Origin: Mucilaginibacter sp. Bleaf8
GTDB lineage: Bacteria; Bacteroidota; Bacteroidia; Sphingobacteriales; Sphingobacteriaceae
NCBI RefSeq assembly: GCF_018390515.1
Contig: NZ_JAHBBK010000003.1
Location: 372,001 to 436,000, forward strand
Length of the DNA stretch: 64,000 nt
Direction of reading: 5' to 3'
A program made the position numbers and the translations under genes. Under the pieces are notes generated by a model. That model was not told the DNA's origin. It did no database searches and was given only the letters and a program-made list of their open reading frames with translations. Shown here piece after piece: positions 10,145-18,978 of the stretch (positions within the stretch are counted from its first letter, which is position 1; the number at the start of each line of letters is the position of its first letter).

Positions 10145-11629
10145 ATGAAAAATCTTAAACAAAATATATATAAAACTTTAAGCATCAGCTTGCTGGCGGC
10201 AACTGCTATTGTTGCGCCAGGGTGTCAGAAAAGCTTTTTGGAAGTGCCGCAACAAGCTCAAATACCTGTGGCGCAGTTTTGGCGTAATGCTGATGATGCT
10301 AATAAGGCAGTAAATGCTATTTATGCAAATTTGCGCTCATGGAATAATATTGCCTTTGCACCTATAGCTATTGAGAGTTTGGGTTCTGATGATACAGAAA
10401 AAGGAAGTAGCGTAAACGATGCTACTTACCTGAACCAGTATGATGATTATTCTGTACCGGCAACTGAAGGGCAACTGGACTCTTTCTGGGATGGGCAATA
10501 TCAAACCATCAACCTGGCCAACCAGGTGCTGGACAATGTGCCTGCCATCAATATGGATGCAACATTGAAAGCTCGTTTACTTGCAGAGGCCAAATTCATC
10601 CGGGCATACGCCTACTTCAGGCTAGTTAGGGCTTTTGGCGATGTACCCCTGCGCTTAACTGTTCCTAAAAACCAGACCGAGTATAACATGCCAAGAACTG
10701 CTAAAGCACAGGTATGGGCTGCCATTGAGCAGGATTTAACTGATGCTGCAGGTGTATTACCGCAAAAGTATGACGATGTTAACGTAGGCCGTGCCACCAA
10801 AGGTGCAGCCTTAGGCCTGCATGCCAAAGTGGCGATGTATCAGCAAAAATGGGCTGATGTATTTAACTATACCAATCAGGTAATGGGCTTGGGCTATTCA
10901 TTGCTGCCTAATTATGAAAAGGTATTTCGTTTAGAGAACGAGAACAGCTCAGAATCTCTTTTTGAAGTACAGGCAGCCATTGTACCGGGTAATGCCGATG
11001 CATCCAACTCCCAGTACTCACAGGTACAGGGTGTGCGTAACGTACGTGGTGGTGGCTGGGGCTTTAACGTGCCTACCCAAAACCTGGCTGATTCATACGA
11101 AACAGGAGATCCGCGCCGTGCTGGTACTATCATTTTCCGCGGTGGTACTACTGCCGAAGGAGACAAGATCCCGGCTAATACAGACAACGCAATGTACAAT
11201 TACAAATCGTATGTGCCGTTTAGCCTGTTTGTTTCAGGTTTCAATGAAGGTGCTCAGCAAAACTTCCGTGTACTGCGCTATTCAGATGTGTTATTGATGA
11301 ATGCAGAAGCGGCTAACGAGTTGGGCAATACAGCACAAGCCCTGTCATCGCTGGAAATGGTAAGAGAGCGTGCACGTCAGGGCAATGCGAATATCTTACC
11401 ACAGGTAACCACTACCGATAAAACAGAGCTGCGCAACGCCATTTGGAGAGAGCGCCGTTCTGAGCTGGCCATGGAGTACGATCGCTATTTCGACGTAATT
11501 CGCCAGGGCCGCGCGGCACAGGTATTTGGCCCTAAAGGCTGGAAAGCCAACAAAAACGAAGTTTGGCCTATTCCGCAAACCGAGATTGATCTGAGCAGGG
11601 GCGTACTTACCCAAAACCCTGGTTATTAA
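10145..11629 (+). CDS. SusD/RagB glycan-binding lipoprotein
   Basis: Surface lipoprotein of 494 residues. The signal peptide has a lipobox at VAPGCQKSF (Cys27). The SusD fold is supported by the N-terminal FLEVPQQAQ and TPR-like helices (AEAKFIRAYAYFRLVRAFGDVPL), plus a C-terminal block ending IWRERRSELAMEYDRYFDVIR and VWPIPQTEIDLSRGVLTQNPGY. It covers the SusC barrel as a hinged lid and binds glycan. It is the second gene of the operon and is followed by a hairpin before the enzyme genes. Confidence 0.95.
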   Translation: MKNLKQNIYKTLSISLLAATAIVAPGCQKSFLEVPQQAQIPVAQFWRNADDANKAVNAIYANLRSWNNIAFAPIAIESLGSDDTEKGSSVNDATYLNQYDDYSVPATEGQLDSFWDGQYQTINLANQVLDNVPAINMDATLKARLLAEAKFIRAYAYFRLVRAFGDVPLRLTVPKNQTEYNMPRTAKAQVWAAIEQDLTDAAGVLPQKYDDVNVGRATKGAALGLHAKVAMYQQKWADVFNYTNQVMGLGYSLLPNYEKVFRLENENSSESLFEVQAAIVPGNADASNSQYSQVQGVRNVRGGGWGFNVPTQNLADSYETGDPRRAGTIIFRGGTTAEGDKIPANTDNAMYNYKSYVPFSLFVSGFNEGAQQNFRVLRYSDVLLMNAEAANELGNTAQALSSLEMVRERARQGNANILPQVTTTDKTELRNAIWRERRSELAMEYDRYFDVIRQGRAAQVFGPKGWKANKNEVWPIPQTEIDLSRGVLTQNPGY

Positions 11630-11647
11630 TATCTGATGCTATATCAA

Positions 11648-11680
11648 ACCGCTCTGCTTTCATAGCAGGGCGGTTTATAA
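11648..11680 (+). terminator. hairpin between SusD and enzyme genes (attenuator or partial terminator)
   Basis: A 10-bp stem (ACCGCTCTGC / GCAGGGCGGT, one G-U pair) with a 7-base loop, followed by TTTATAA rather than a long T run. It sits 19 bases after the SusD stop. It may lower readthrough into the enzyme genes or protect the susCD message 3' end. Confidence 0.5.
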
Positions 11681-11720
11681 AAGTGTATTGTTCCATAGCA
11701 GCCCAAAACATAGGTTTATC

Positions 11721-13400
11721 ATGATAGCAGCTAAAGTTTTTTCGGGGCTATGTTTGTTGATGTGCTTTACATCTTGTAAAAAAGATGCTTCTAACGCTGC
11801 TGGCGCTGATCAAAATCCAAATCAGCCATCAAATTTTAGCTTAACGGTCATAAAGCTTGATGGCAAAAACAGCGGAAGCAACTATTACACTACGGCAACC
11901 AATCCGGTCATAAAAATATCCTTTAGTGCACCACTTAACCGCACGTCGGTTAGTAGCGGTATCATGCTAACTAATGCATCCGACCAGGCTGTGGCCTGCA
12001 ATACTTCTTTCCAAAACGGCGATAGCACGGTGGTGATTACCCCGGCACAGCCTTTGGCTTACATTAGCCGATACTCCCTTTCCTCTAATTCAGTTTTAAA
12101 ATCTGCCGGTAATGCGGTGCTTGCAACACCTGTTACTGCACGGATTATAACGCCGGTTGATAATAAAGATAAGTTTCCTATTGTATCCGACGATGAGCTG
12201 CTTACGCTGGTGCAAAAGCAAACCTTTAAATATTTCTGGAACTTTGGTCACCCGGTAAGCGGACTGGCCCGCGAACGGAATACTTCTGGCGATGTTGTTA
12301 CTACCGGCGGGTCCGGTTTTGGGCTGATGGCTATGGTTACGGCGGTAAACCGGCAATTTATAACACGCGAAGAGGGGCTGGCACGGGTGCAAACCATCGT
12401 AAGCTTTTTAAAAAATAAAGCGCAGACCTTTCATGGTGCATTTCCGCACTGGCTCAACGGTACAACAGGGGCCGTAGTTCCTTTTAGCGCGCAGGATAAC
12501 GGTGCCGATTTGGTAGAGACCTCTTTCCTGATGGAAGGCCTGCTGGTGACAAGGCAATATTTTAAGGGTTCATCCGCAGCAGAAATTGCTTTACGTAATG
12601 ATATCAATTCCCTGTACCAAAATGTAGAGTGGGATTGGTTTAGGCAAGGGAATCAAAATACGCTGTACTGGCACTGGAGCCCCAATCAAGGCTTTGCTAT
12701 AAACATGCCTATAACCGGTTGGAACGAGGCACTGGTTACTTATGTGCTGGCTGCTTCATCAACTTCGCACGGCATTCCAAAAGCGATGTATGATAGTGGC
12801 TGGGCTAAAAAGGCCGCCATTAAAAACGGTTCCTCTTACTATAATGTACAACTGCCTTTAGGCCCGGCATTAGGCGGACCGCTGTTTTTTGAACATTACT
12901 CGTTTATGGGTATCAACCCAAATGGTTTAACCGATACTTATGCCGACTATCAGGTACAAACGCGGGCCCATGCGCTCATCAATTACAACTATTGCAAAGC
13001 TAATCCGAAAGGCAACAATGGCTATAGTGAAAACTGCTGGGGGCTAACCGCGAGTGATATTCCCAACGGCTATACCGCCAGTTCGCCATCAAACGATGTG
13101 GGTGTAATAGCACCTACGGCGGCGCTGGCGTCCTTCCCGTACACCCCAATGGAATCTATGCAGGCACTTAAGTTTTTCTACTATAAACTGGGCGATAAGC
13201 TTTGGGGCGAATACGGGTTTTATGATGCCTTTAGCCTGAATGATGCCTGGTTTGCCAGCTCAACACTGGCTATTGACCAGGGGCCGATCATTGTTATGAT
13301 TGAAAACTACCGTTCCAGCTTGATCTGGAACCTTTTCATGAGTTGCCCGGAAGTGAAGACAGGGATGAAAAACCTGGGTTTTAAAAGCGCTAACCTATAA
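11721..13400 (+). CDS. Ig-like domain + glucoamylase-fold (GH144-like) lipoprotein
   Basis: Predicted endo-beta-1,2-glucanase of 559 residues. The ATG at 11721 is preferred over a TTG at 11688 because it starts a clean lipoprotein signal (lipobox CFTSCKK). A Big_5/Ig-like domain (about 40-145, ISFSAPLNRTSVSSGI) precedes the alpha/alpha-barrel PF10091 domain (KQTFKYFWNFGHPVSGLARER to the C-terminus). Conserved blocks shared with the next gene are DNGADLVETSFLMEGLL, YWHWSPNQGF, GWNEALVTY, FFEHYSFMG and IDQGPIIVMIENYRS. GH144 enzymes of Bacteroidota cleave beta-1,2-glucan. Catalytic residues were not assigned. The lipid anchor suggests display at the cell surface. Confidence 0.85.
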   Translation: MIAAKVFSGLCLLMCFTSCKKDASNAAGADQNPNQPSNFSLTVIKLDGKNSGSNYYTTATNPVIKISFSAPLNRTSVSSGIMLTNASDQAVACNTSFQNGDSTVVITPAQPLAYISRYSLSSNSVLKSAGNAVLATPVTARIITPVDNKDKFPIVSDDELLTLVQKQTFKYFWNFGHPVSGLARERNTSGDVVTTGGSGFGLMAMVTAVNRQFITREEGLARVQTIVSFLKNKAQTFHGAFPHWLNGTTGAVVPFSAQDNGADLVETSFLMEGLLVTRQYFKGSSAAEIALRNDINSLYQNVEWDWFRQGNQNTLYWHWSPNQGFAINMPITGWNEALVTYVLAASSTSHGIPKAMYDSGWAKKAAIKNGSSYYNVQLPLGPALGGPLFFEHYSFMGINPNGLTDTYADYQVQTRAHALINYNYCKANPKGNNGYSENCWGLTASDIPNGYTASSPSNDVGVIAPTAALASFPYTPMESMQALKFFYYKLGDKLWGEYGFYDAFSLNDAWFASSTLAIDQGPIIVMIENYRSSLIWNLFMSCPEVKTGMKNLGFKSANL

Positions 13401-13415
13401 TACCTATTTACCAAA

Positions 13416-14792
13416 ATGAAGAAACAGCTATTTAGTATATTACTTGTTTTACCCGCTTTGTTGGGCAGTTCGGTAGTCAATGCGCAAAAAACGTTGGCAA
13501 CACAGCCAGCTGCTTCAACAATTATAAAAAAAGGACTAACTGATAACCAACTGCTTGATGTGGTAGAGAAGCAAACCTTCCAGTACTTCTGGGATGGTGC
13601 GGAGCCTGTTTCGGGCGCTGCCCGGGAGCGTTATCATGTGGATGGCGAATATCCCGAAAACGATAAAAATGTAGTAGCCACCGGTGCTACCGGTTTTGGC
13701 GTAATGGCCATTGTGGCTGGTATAGACCGGCATTACATAACCCGCCAGGCCGGCTTTAAACGCCTGCAGAAAATAGTAAACTTTTTAAGTAAGGCCGATC
13801 GTTTTCACGGTGCATGGCCGCACTGGATGTATGGCGAAACCGGCCGCGTAAAGCCATTTGGCCAAAACGATAACGGTGGTGATTTGGTTGAAACGGCTTA
13901 CCTGGCTCAGGGGCTGCTTTGCGTACGTCAGTATTTCCAAACCGGCAATGCTGCCGAAAAGCACCTGGCTGCTCAAATTGATAAGTTGTGGAAAGGTATT
14001 GAGTGGGATTGGTACCGCAACGGAGGCAAAAACGTGCTGTACTGGCACTGGTCGCCAAGCGTGGGTTGGAAAATGAACTTTCCGGTTGAAGGTTACAATG
14101 AGTGCCTCATCATGTATATTATGGCAGCTGCATCACCTACCCATAGTATCCCTGCAGCAGTTTACCACGAAGGCTGGGCGCGCAGCGGCCGTATCGATAC
14201 CATGATCAGCAACTACGGTTATCCCGTCCGCTTAAAACATAACGGCGCGCCGGGTAGTGTAGGGCCGCTGTTCTGGTCGCAATATTCCTACCTGGGTTTA
14301 AGCCCTAAAGGCCTAACCGACCGCTATGCCAACTACTGGACAGAGGTTAAAAACCATACCCTTATTCACCGTGCTTACTGCATAGCCAATCCAAAGCACT
14401 TTAAAGGCTATGGCGATGATTGCTGGGGGCTTACCGCCAGTTATTCGGTAAATGGTTATGCCGGGCACAGCCCGAATGAGGATTTAGGTGTAATATCGCC
14501 TACTGCCGCACTAGCATCTTACCCCTATACTCCCGAATATTCGCTTAAGATGATGCGTCATCTATATGAGGATCTGGGCGATAAAGTTTGGGGCAAATAC
14601 GGTTTTTATGATGCCTTCAGCGAAACGGCCAACTGGTACCCAAAACGCTACCTGGGTATCGACCAGGGGCCAATTGCGGTAATGATTGAGAACGGTCGCT
14701 CGGGCTTGTTATGGAAACTTTTCATGAGCAGTCCTGAAGTAAAAGCCGGCTTAAAGAAACTGGATATTAAATCAACATATTTTAAAAAATAA
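13416..14792 (+). CDS. secreted glucoamylase-fold (GH144-like) glycosidase
   Basis: A 458-residue paralogue of the preceding protein without the Ig-like domain. The signal peptide ends near VVNAQ (residue 24) and no lipobox is seen, so it is probably periplasmic. The PF10091 domain covers almost the whole mature protein: KQTFQYFWDGAEPVSGAARER, DNGGDLVETAYLAQGLL, YWHWSPSVGW, GYNECLIMYIMAA, FWSQYSYLG and IDQGPIAVMIENGRS. It starts 15 bases after the previous stop and ends 1 base before the next start, so it is firmly in the operon. A likely division of labour is surface endo-cleavage by the lipoprotein and periplasmic shortening by this enzyme. Confidence 0.85.
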   Translation: MKKQLFSILLVLPALLGSSVVNAQKTLATQPAASTIIKKGLTDNQLLDVVEKQTFQYFWDGAEPVSGAARERYHVDGEYPENDKNVVATGATGFGVMAIVAGIDRHYITRQAGFKRLQKIVNFLSKADRFHGAWPHWMYGETGRVKPFGQNDNGGDLVETAYLAQGLLCVRQYFQTGNAAEKHLAAQIDKLWKGIEWDWYRNGGKNVLYWHWSPSVGWKMNFPVEGYNECLIMYIMAAASPTHSIPAAVYHEGWARSGRIDTMISNYGYPVRLKHNGAPGSVGPLFWSQYSYLGLSPKGLTDRYANYWTEVKNHTLIHRAYCIANPKHFKGYGDDCWGLTASYSVNGYAGHSPNEDLGVISPTAALASYPYTPEYSLKMMRHLYEDLGDKVWGKYGFYDAFSETANWYPKRYLGIDQGPIAVMIENGRSGLLWKLFMSSPEVKAGLKKLDIKSTYFKK

Positions 14793-14793
14793 C

Positions 14794-16512
14794 ATGCGTA
14801 AAGGCTTCAAATTACTATTGAGCCTTTTGCTGGGTACGCCGGCATGGGCGCAAATTATTCAGAACGTTACCTACTGTAATCCGCTCAATATAGATTATAC
14901 TTATATGATCTATAACGCCAATGAAGGGCTTTCCTACCGCTCGGGGGCCGATCCGGCGGTGGTGCAGTTCAGGGGCGAGTACTACATGTTTGTTACCCGT
15001 TCATTGGGTTACTGGCATTCTAAGGACATGACCAACTGGGATTTCATCACGCCCGAAAAATGGTATTTCCAGGGCAGCAATGCACCGGCTGCGCATAATT
15101 ACAAGGACTCGGTGCTGTATGTAGCCGGCGACCCCTCGGGCTCCATGAGCGTATTGTATACCGATAACCCCAAAAAGGGTGATTGGAAAGCAACGCCGTT
15201 TATTTTGAACGATTTGCAAGACCCTGATCTGTTTATTGATGATGATGGGAAAGCCTATATGTTCTGGGGATCGTCCAATCTCTATCCTGTGCGCGGGCGT
15301 GAACTGGATCGTAACAACAACTTTAAGCCTGCGAAAGAAATCCATGAGTTATTTAACCTCGATGGCAACAAGCATGGTTGGGAACGTTTTGGCGAAAACC
15401 ACACCAGCAAAGAAAAAGGCTATGTAGAAGGCCCCTGGATGACCAAGCATAACAACAAGTATTACCTGCAATATGCCGCACCGGGTACCGAATTTAATGT
15501 TTATGGCGATGGCGTATATGTGAGCGATCATCCGCTGGGTCCGTATACTTATGCGCCCAACAACCCAGTATCATATAAACCGGGCGGCTACATTAACGGT
15601 GCCGGGCATGGTAGTACGGTGCTGGGACCCGGTAACCAATACTGGCACTTTGCCTCCATGGCTGTATCTGTAAATGTGAACTGGGAGCGTCGCTTATGCG
15701 CTTTCCCTGCCGGGTTTGATGCTGACGGGCTAATGTATACCAACACCGCCTACGGCGATTACCCGCACTATGCAGCGGCAGCGCCCGACAAAGCGGGCGC
15801 GTTTACCGGGTGGATGCTGTTATCGTACAAAAAGCCTGTAACGTCATCCAGCATTCGCGCGTCTGCCTATTCGGCCGATATGGCTGTGGACGAGAATGTG
15901 AAAACCTTTTGGCTGGCCGACAAAAATGATGACCATCAGTGGCTGCAAATAGATATGCAAAAGCCTGCTGCCGTTTATGCCGTGCAAATCAACTATAGCG
16001 ACTACCAGGCTAACCTGTATGGCCGCGTACCCGGCTTGTACCACCGCTATACCGTTGAGGGTAGCAATGATGGCAAAACCTGGGTAACGCTCATCAACAA
16101 AAAAGACAGCTTTGCCGACACGCCTAATGACTACGTGCAGCTCGAAAAACCAGTTACCGTACGCTACATCCGTTACAACAACGTCCATGTACCGGCCAAC
16201 CTGGCTATATCGGGCTTCCGGGTATTTGGAAAGGGTCGTGGCGTTGCGCCTAAAACGCCGGCCGGTTTTAAAGTGAACCGTGCTGCCGACCGCCGGGATG
16301 CCATGTTGACCTGGGCGGCGGTAAAAGGGAGTCAGGGTTATAACATTCGCTGGGGTATTGCGCCCAACAAGTTGTACAACTCCTGGCTGGTATATGATGC
16401 CAACCAGCTGGACCTGAAAAGTTTGAGCACGGATCAAATGTATTACTTTACCGTAGAGGCTTTTAATGAGAATGGCGTAAGCCAGGCTACAACACCGCTT
16501 AAGGTTAAGTAA
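14794..16512 (+). CDS. GH43-like glycosidase with F5/8-type C and FN3 domains
   Basis: Secreted enzyme of 572 residues, signal peptide about 1-20 (GTPAWAQ). The five-bladed propeller has the expected acidic residues: GADPAVVQFRGEYYMF (base Asp), QDPDLFIDDDGKAYMFWG, and GYVEGPWM (probable acid Glu). A discoidin/F5-8C module lies at about 345-485 (VDENVKTFWLADKND, WLQIDMQKPAAVYAVQI). A C-terminal FN3 domain lies at about 490-572 (MLTWAAVKGSQGYNIRWG). The start is 1 base after the preceding stop. Family 43 usually acts on arabinose or xylose linkages, so its place in a beta-1,2-glucan locus is unexplained. It might remove side groups or act on another linkage. Confidence 0.8.
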   Translation: MRKGFKLLLSLLLGTPAWAQIIQNVTYCNPLNIDYTYMIYNANEGLSYRSGADPAVVQFRGEYYMFVTRSLGYWHSKDMTNWDFITPEKWYFQGSNAPAAHNYKDSVLYVAGDPSGSMSVLYTDNPKKGDWKATPFILNDLQDPDLFIDDDGKAYMFWGSSNLYPVRGRELDRNNNFKPAKEIHELFNLDGNKHGWERFGENHTSKEKGYVEGPWMTKHNNKYYLQYAAPGTEFNVYGDGVYVSDHPLGPYTYAPNNPVSYKPGGYINGAGHGSTVLGPGNQYWHFASMAVSVNVNWERRLCAFPAGFDADGLMYTNTAYGDYPHYAAAAPDKAGAFTGWMLLSYKKPVTSSSIRASAYSADMAVDENVKTFWLADKNDDHQWLQIDMQKPAAVYAVQINYSDYQANLYGRVPGLYHRYTVEGSNDGKTWVTLINKKDSFADTPNDYVQLEKPVTVRYIRYNNVHVPANLAISGFRVFGKGRGVAPKTPAGFKVNRAADRRDAMLTWAAVKGSQGYNIRWGIAPNKLYNSWLVYDANQLDLKSLSTDQMYYFTVEAFNENGVSQATTPLKVK

Positions 16513-16562
16513 TACCACTATACGAACACCATACTTACTGAAGAAATAAATTAGACTAACAA

Positions 16563-18866
16563 ATGAAGAAAGCGACATCGCTATTGTGCATGATGGCCTT
16601 TTGTGCCGGCTCGCTAAGAGCACAAGCGCCGAAACCGGCGCCTGCCGAACAAGCTAAAATGAACACCTTTGTAAGCCAGCTGATGGCCAGGATGACTATC
16701 GATGAAAAGATCGGTCAGCTTAACCTGGTTACCGGCGGCGAAGCTACCACCGGCGAAGCGGTGAGTAACGACGTAGAGGGCAAGATTGCCAAAGGGCAGG
16801 TAGGCGGTATTTTCAGCTTAACCACTCCGGGCCGCGTGCGCAAAGCGCAGCAAATTGCCGTAACCAAAAGCCGTCTTAAAATTCCGTTGATTTTTGGGCA
16901 GGATGTGATACACGGTTATAAAACCACTTTTCCTATACCGCTTGCACTGGCTGCCAGCTGGGATATGGCCTTGGTGGAGCGTACTGCCCGTGTGGCCGCT
17001 AACGAAGCCAGTGCCGATGGTATTAACTGGACCTTTTCGCCAATGGTGGATATAGCACGCGATGCCCGCTGGGGCCGTATTGCAGAAAGCTGCGGTGAGG
17101 ATACTTACCTGGCTTCGCAAATTGCCCGCGTAATGGTTAAAGGCTACCAGGGCGATGACCTGAAAAAGAATAACACGTTAATGGCGTGTGTAAAGCACTT
17201 TGCCCTGTACGGCGCTGCCGAATCGGGCCGTGATTACAATACAACCGACATGAGCCTGAACCGTATGTACAATGAGTACCTGCCGCCTTACAAGGCTGCT
17301 ATTGATGCGGGTGCCGGTAGCGTAATGGCCTCGTTTAATGATATCAATGGCGTGCCTGCTACCGCCAACAAATGGCTGCTTACCGATCTGTTGCGTAAGC
17401 AATGGGGCTTTACCGGTTTTGTAACCTCTGATTATACCGGTGTAAATGAGCTGATAGAGCATGGACTGGGCGATTTGCAACGGGTATCTGCACTTTCACT
17501 GAAAGCCGGCATGGAGATGGATATGGTGAGCGAAGGCTATGTAAAAACGCTTAAAAAATCGTTGGAAGAAGGTAAAGTAAGCGCAGCGGACATTGATAAT
17601 GCCTGCCGCCTGATTCTGGAAGCTAAATACAAGCTGGGTTTGTTTGATGACCCATATAAATACTGCAGTGAAAAACGTGCTAAAACCGAAATTTTAACAC
17701 CTGCTAACATCAAGTTTGCACGCGATGCTGCGGCACAAACTTTTGTGTTGCTAAAAAACCAGAACAAAGTGTTGCCGCTAAAAAAAGCAGGTACTATTGC
17801 CGTAATTGGTCCGCTGGCTAATACACGTGCCAACATGCCGGGTACCTGGAGTGTAAATGCCGATCTGGCAAACACACCATCCCTGCTTGAAGGCATCAAA
17901 GCCGTAGCCGGTAACAAGGTAACGGTATTAAATAGCTTAGGATCAAACCTGACCAGCGATGCTACTTTGCAAAAGAATGCAACTATGTTTGGCCGTGATA
18001 TTCCGCGTGATGAGCGCCCGGAAGAAGTGGTGATTAACGAGGCTGTTGCCACTGCACAAAAAGCCGACGTAGTTGTGGCCGCCCTGGGCGAAAGTTCGGA
18101 GATGAGCGGCGAGAGCTCGAGCCGTACAGATATCGGTATTCCTGAGGTGCAAAAACACCTGCTGGCCGCCTTGTTAAAAACTGGTAAACCGGTAGTGCTG
18201 GTATTATTTGCTGGCCGCCCGATGACCATTAAATGGGAAAGCGAAAACGTACCCGCTATCCTGAACGTATGGTTTGGTGGCTCACAGGCAGCCAATGCCA
18301 TTGCCGACGTGCTGTTTGGCGATGTAAACCCTTCGGGTAAACTGGCGGCCACCTTTCCGCAAAATATTGGTCAGGTACCGATGTACTACAGCCAGAAAAG
18401 TACCGGCAGACCGTTGGCACCAGGTACCTGGTTTACCAAGTTCCGTTCAGGTTACCTGGATGTAAGCAACGATCCGTTGTATCCGTTTGGTTACGGCTTA
18501 AGCTATACTACTTTTAGCTACGGTGATGTGAAATTAAGCGCCAACAGTTTTAAACCCGGCCAGTCTATCACAGCCAGCGTTACGGTAACCAACACCGGTA
18601 GCGTAGAGGGTAAAGAAGTAGTGCAACTGTATACCCGCGATTTGGTGGGTAGCATTACCCGCCCGGTTAAGGAGCTGAAAGGCTTCCAGAAAATCAGCCT
18701 GAAACCAGGCGAAAGCAAAACCGTAACTTTCACCATCAGCGAAAACGACCTGAAGTTTTACAATGCCGACCTGCAATACGTAGCAGAGCCCGGCGATTTT
18801 AAAATCTTCATTGGCCCTAACTCAAGCGATGTGAAAGAGAGCCAGTTTGCTTTGCTTGGCAAATAA
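16563..18866 (+). CDS. GH3 beta-glucosidase
   Basis: Exo-acting beta-glucosidase of 767 residues with a signal peptide (about 1-21, GSLRAQ). The GH3 N-terminal barrel includes the KHF(A)LYG loop and the nucleophile region GFVTSDYTGVNEL, placing the catalytic Asp at residue 290. The GH3 C-terminal sandwich (AALGESSEMSGESSSRTDI, VLFAGRPM) and a FN3-like cap (YTTFSYGDVKL, VTNTGSVEGKEVVQLYTRD) follow. The length fits periplasmic BglX-type enzymes. It is the last gene of the operon, 50 bases after the GH43-like gene and 25 bases before a strong terminator. The likely role is hydrolysis of sophorose and longer beta-1,2-oligomers to glucose. Confidence 0.93.
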   Translation: MKKATSLLCMMAFCAGSLRAQAPKPAPAEQAKMNTFVSQLMARMTIDEKIGQLNLVTGGEATTGEAVSNDVEGKIAKGQVGGIFSLTTPGRVRKAQQIAVTKSRLKIPLIFGQDVIHGYKTTFPIPLALAASWDMALVERTARVAANEASADGINWTFSPMVDIARDARWGRIAESCGEDTYLASQIARVMVKGYQGDDLKKNNTLMACVKHFALYGAAESGRDYNTTDMSLNRMYNEYLPPYKAAIDAGAGSVMASFNDINGVPATANKWLLTDLLRKQWGFTGFVTSDYTGVNELIEHGLGDLQRVSALSLKAGMEMDMVSEGYVKTLKKSLEEGKVSAADIDNACRLILEAKYKLGLFDDPYKYCSEKRAKTEILTPANIKFARDAAAQTFVLLKNQNKVLPLKKAGTIAVIGPLANTRANMPGTWSVNADLANTPSLLEGIKAVAGNKVTVLNSLGSNLTSDATLQKNATMFGRDIPRDERPEEVVINEAVATAQKADVVVAALGESSEMSGESSSRTDIGIPEVQKHLLAALLKTGKPVVLVLFAGRPMTIKWESENVPAILNVWFGGSQAANAIADVLFGDVNPSGKLAATFPQNIGQVPMYYSQKSTGRPLAPGTWFTKFRSGYLDVSNDPLYPFGYGLSYTTFSYGDVKLSANSFKPGQSITASVTVTNTGSVEGKEVVQLYTRDLVGSITRPVKELKGFQKISLKPGESKTVTFTISENDLKFYNADLQYVAEPGDFKIFIGPNSSDVKESQFALLGK

Positions 18867-18891
18867 TAGGTTACTATTAGGATTAAATAAC

Positions 18892-18925
18892 AAAAAGCGG
18901 CCCGGTAATTACCGGGCCGCTTTTT
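18892..18925 (+). terminator. bidirectional rho-independent terminator closing the glucan operon
   Basis: Perfect 15-bp stem, AAAAAGCGGCCCGGT paired with ACCGGGCCGCTTTTT, with a 4-base AATT loop and flanking A and T runs. It works on either strand, ending the glucan operon and the leftward leucine-rich-repeat gene. Confidence 0.95.
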
Positions 18926-18978
18926 GTTTGTACAGCATTGCTTAAAGGAGCTGCTGAGGTACACCCTCTTAAGGCAGT

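Noticed and set aside
15844..16623. Long antisense frame (259 codons) over the GH43-like and GH3 genes
   Set aside because: Fully antisense to two strongly supported enzyme genes; a typical shadow in G+C-richer coding DNA.
17537..18352. Long antisense frame (271 codons) over the GH3 gene
   Set aside because: Shadow of the GH3 frame; Ser/Ala/Thr-rich composition from the opposite strand and no start signal.
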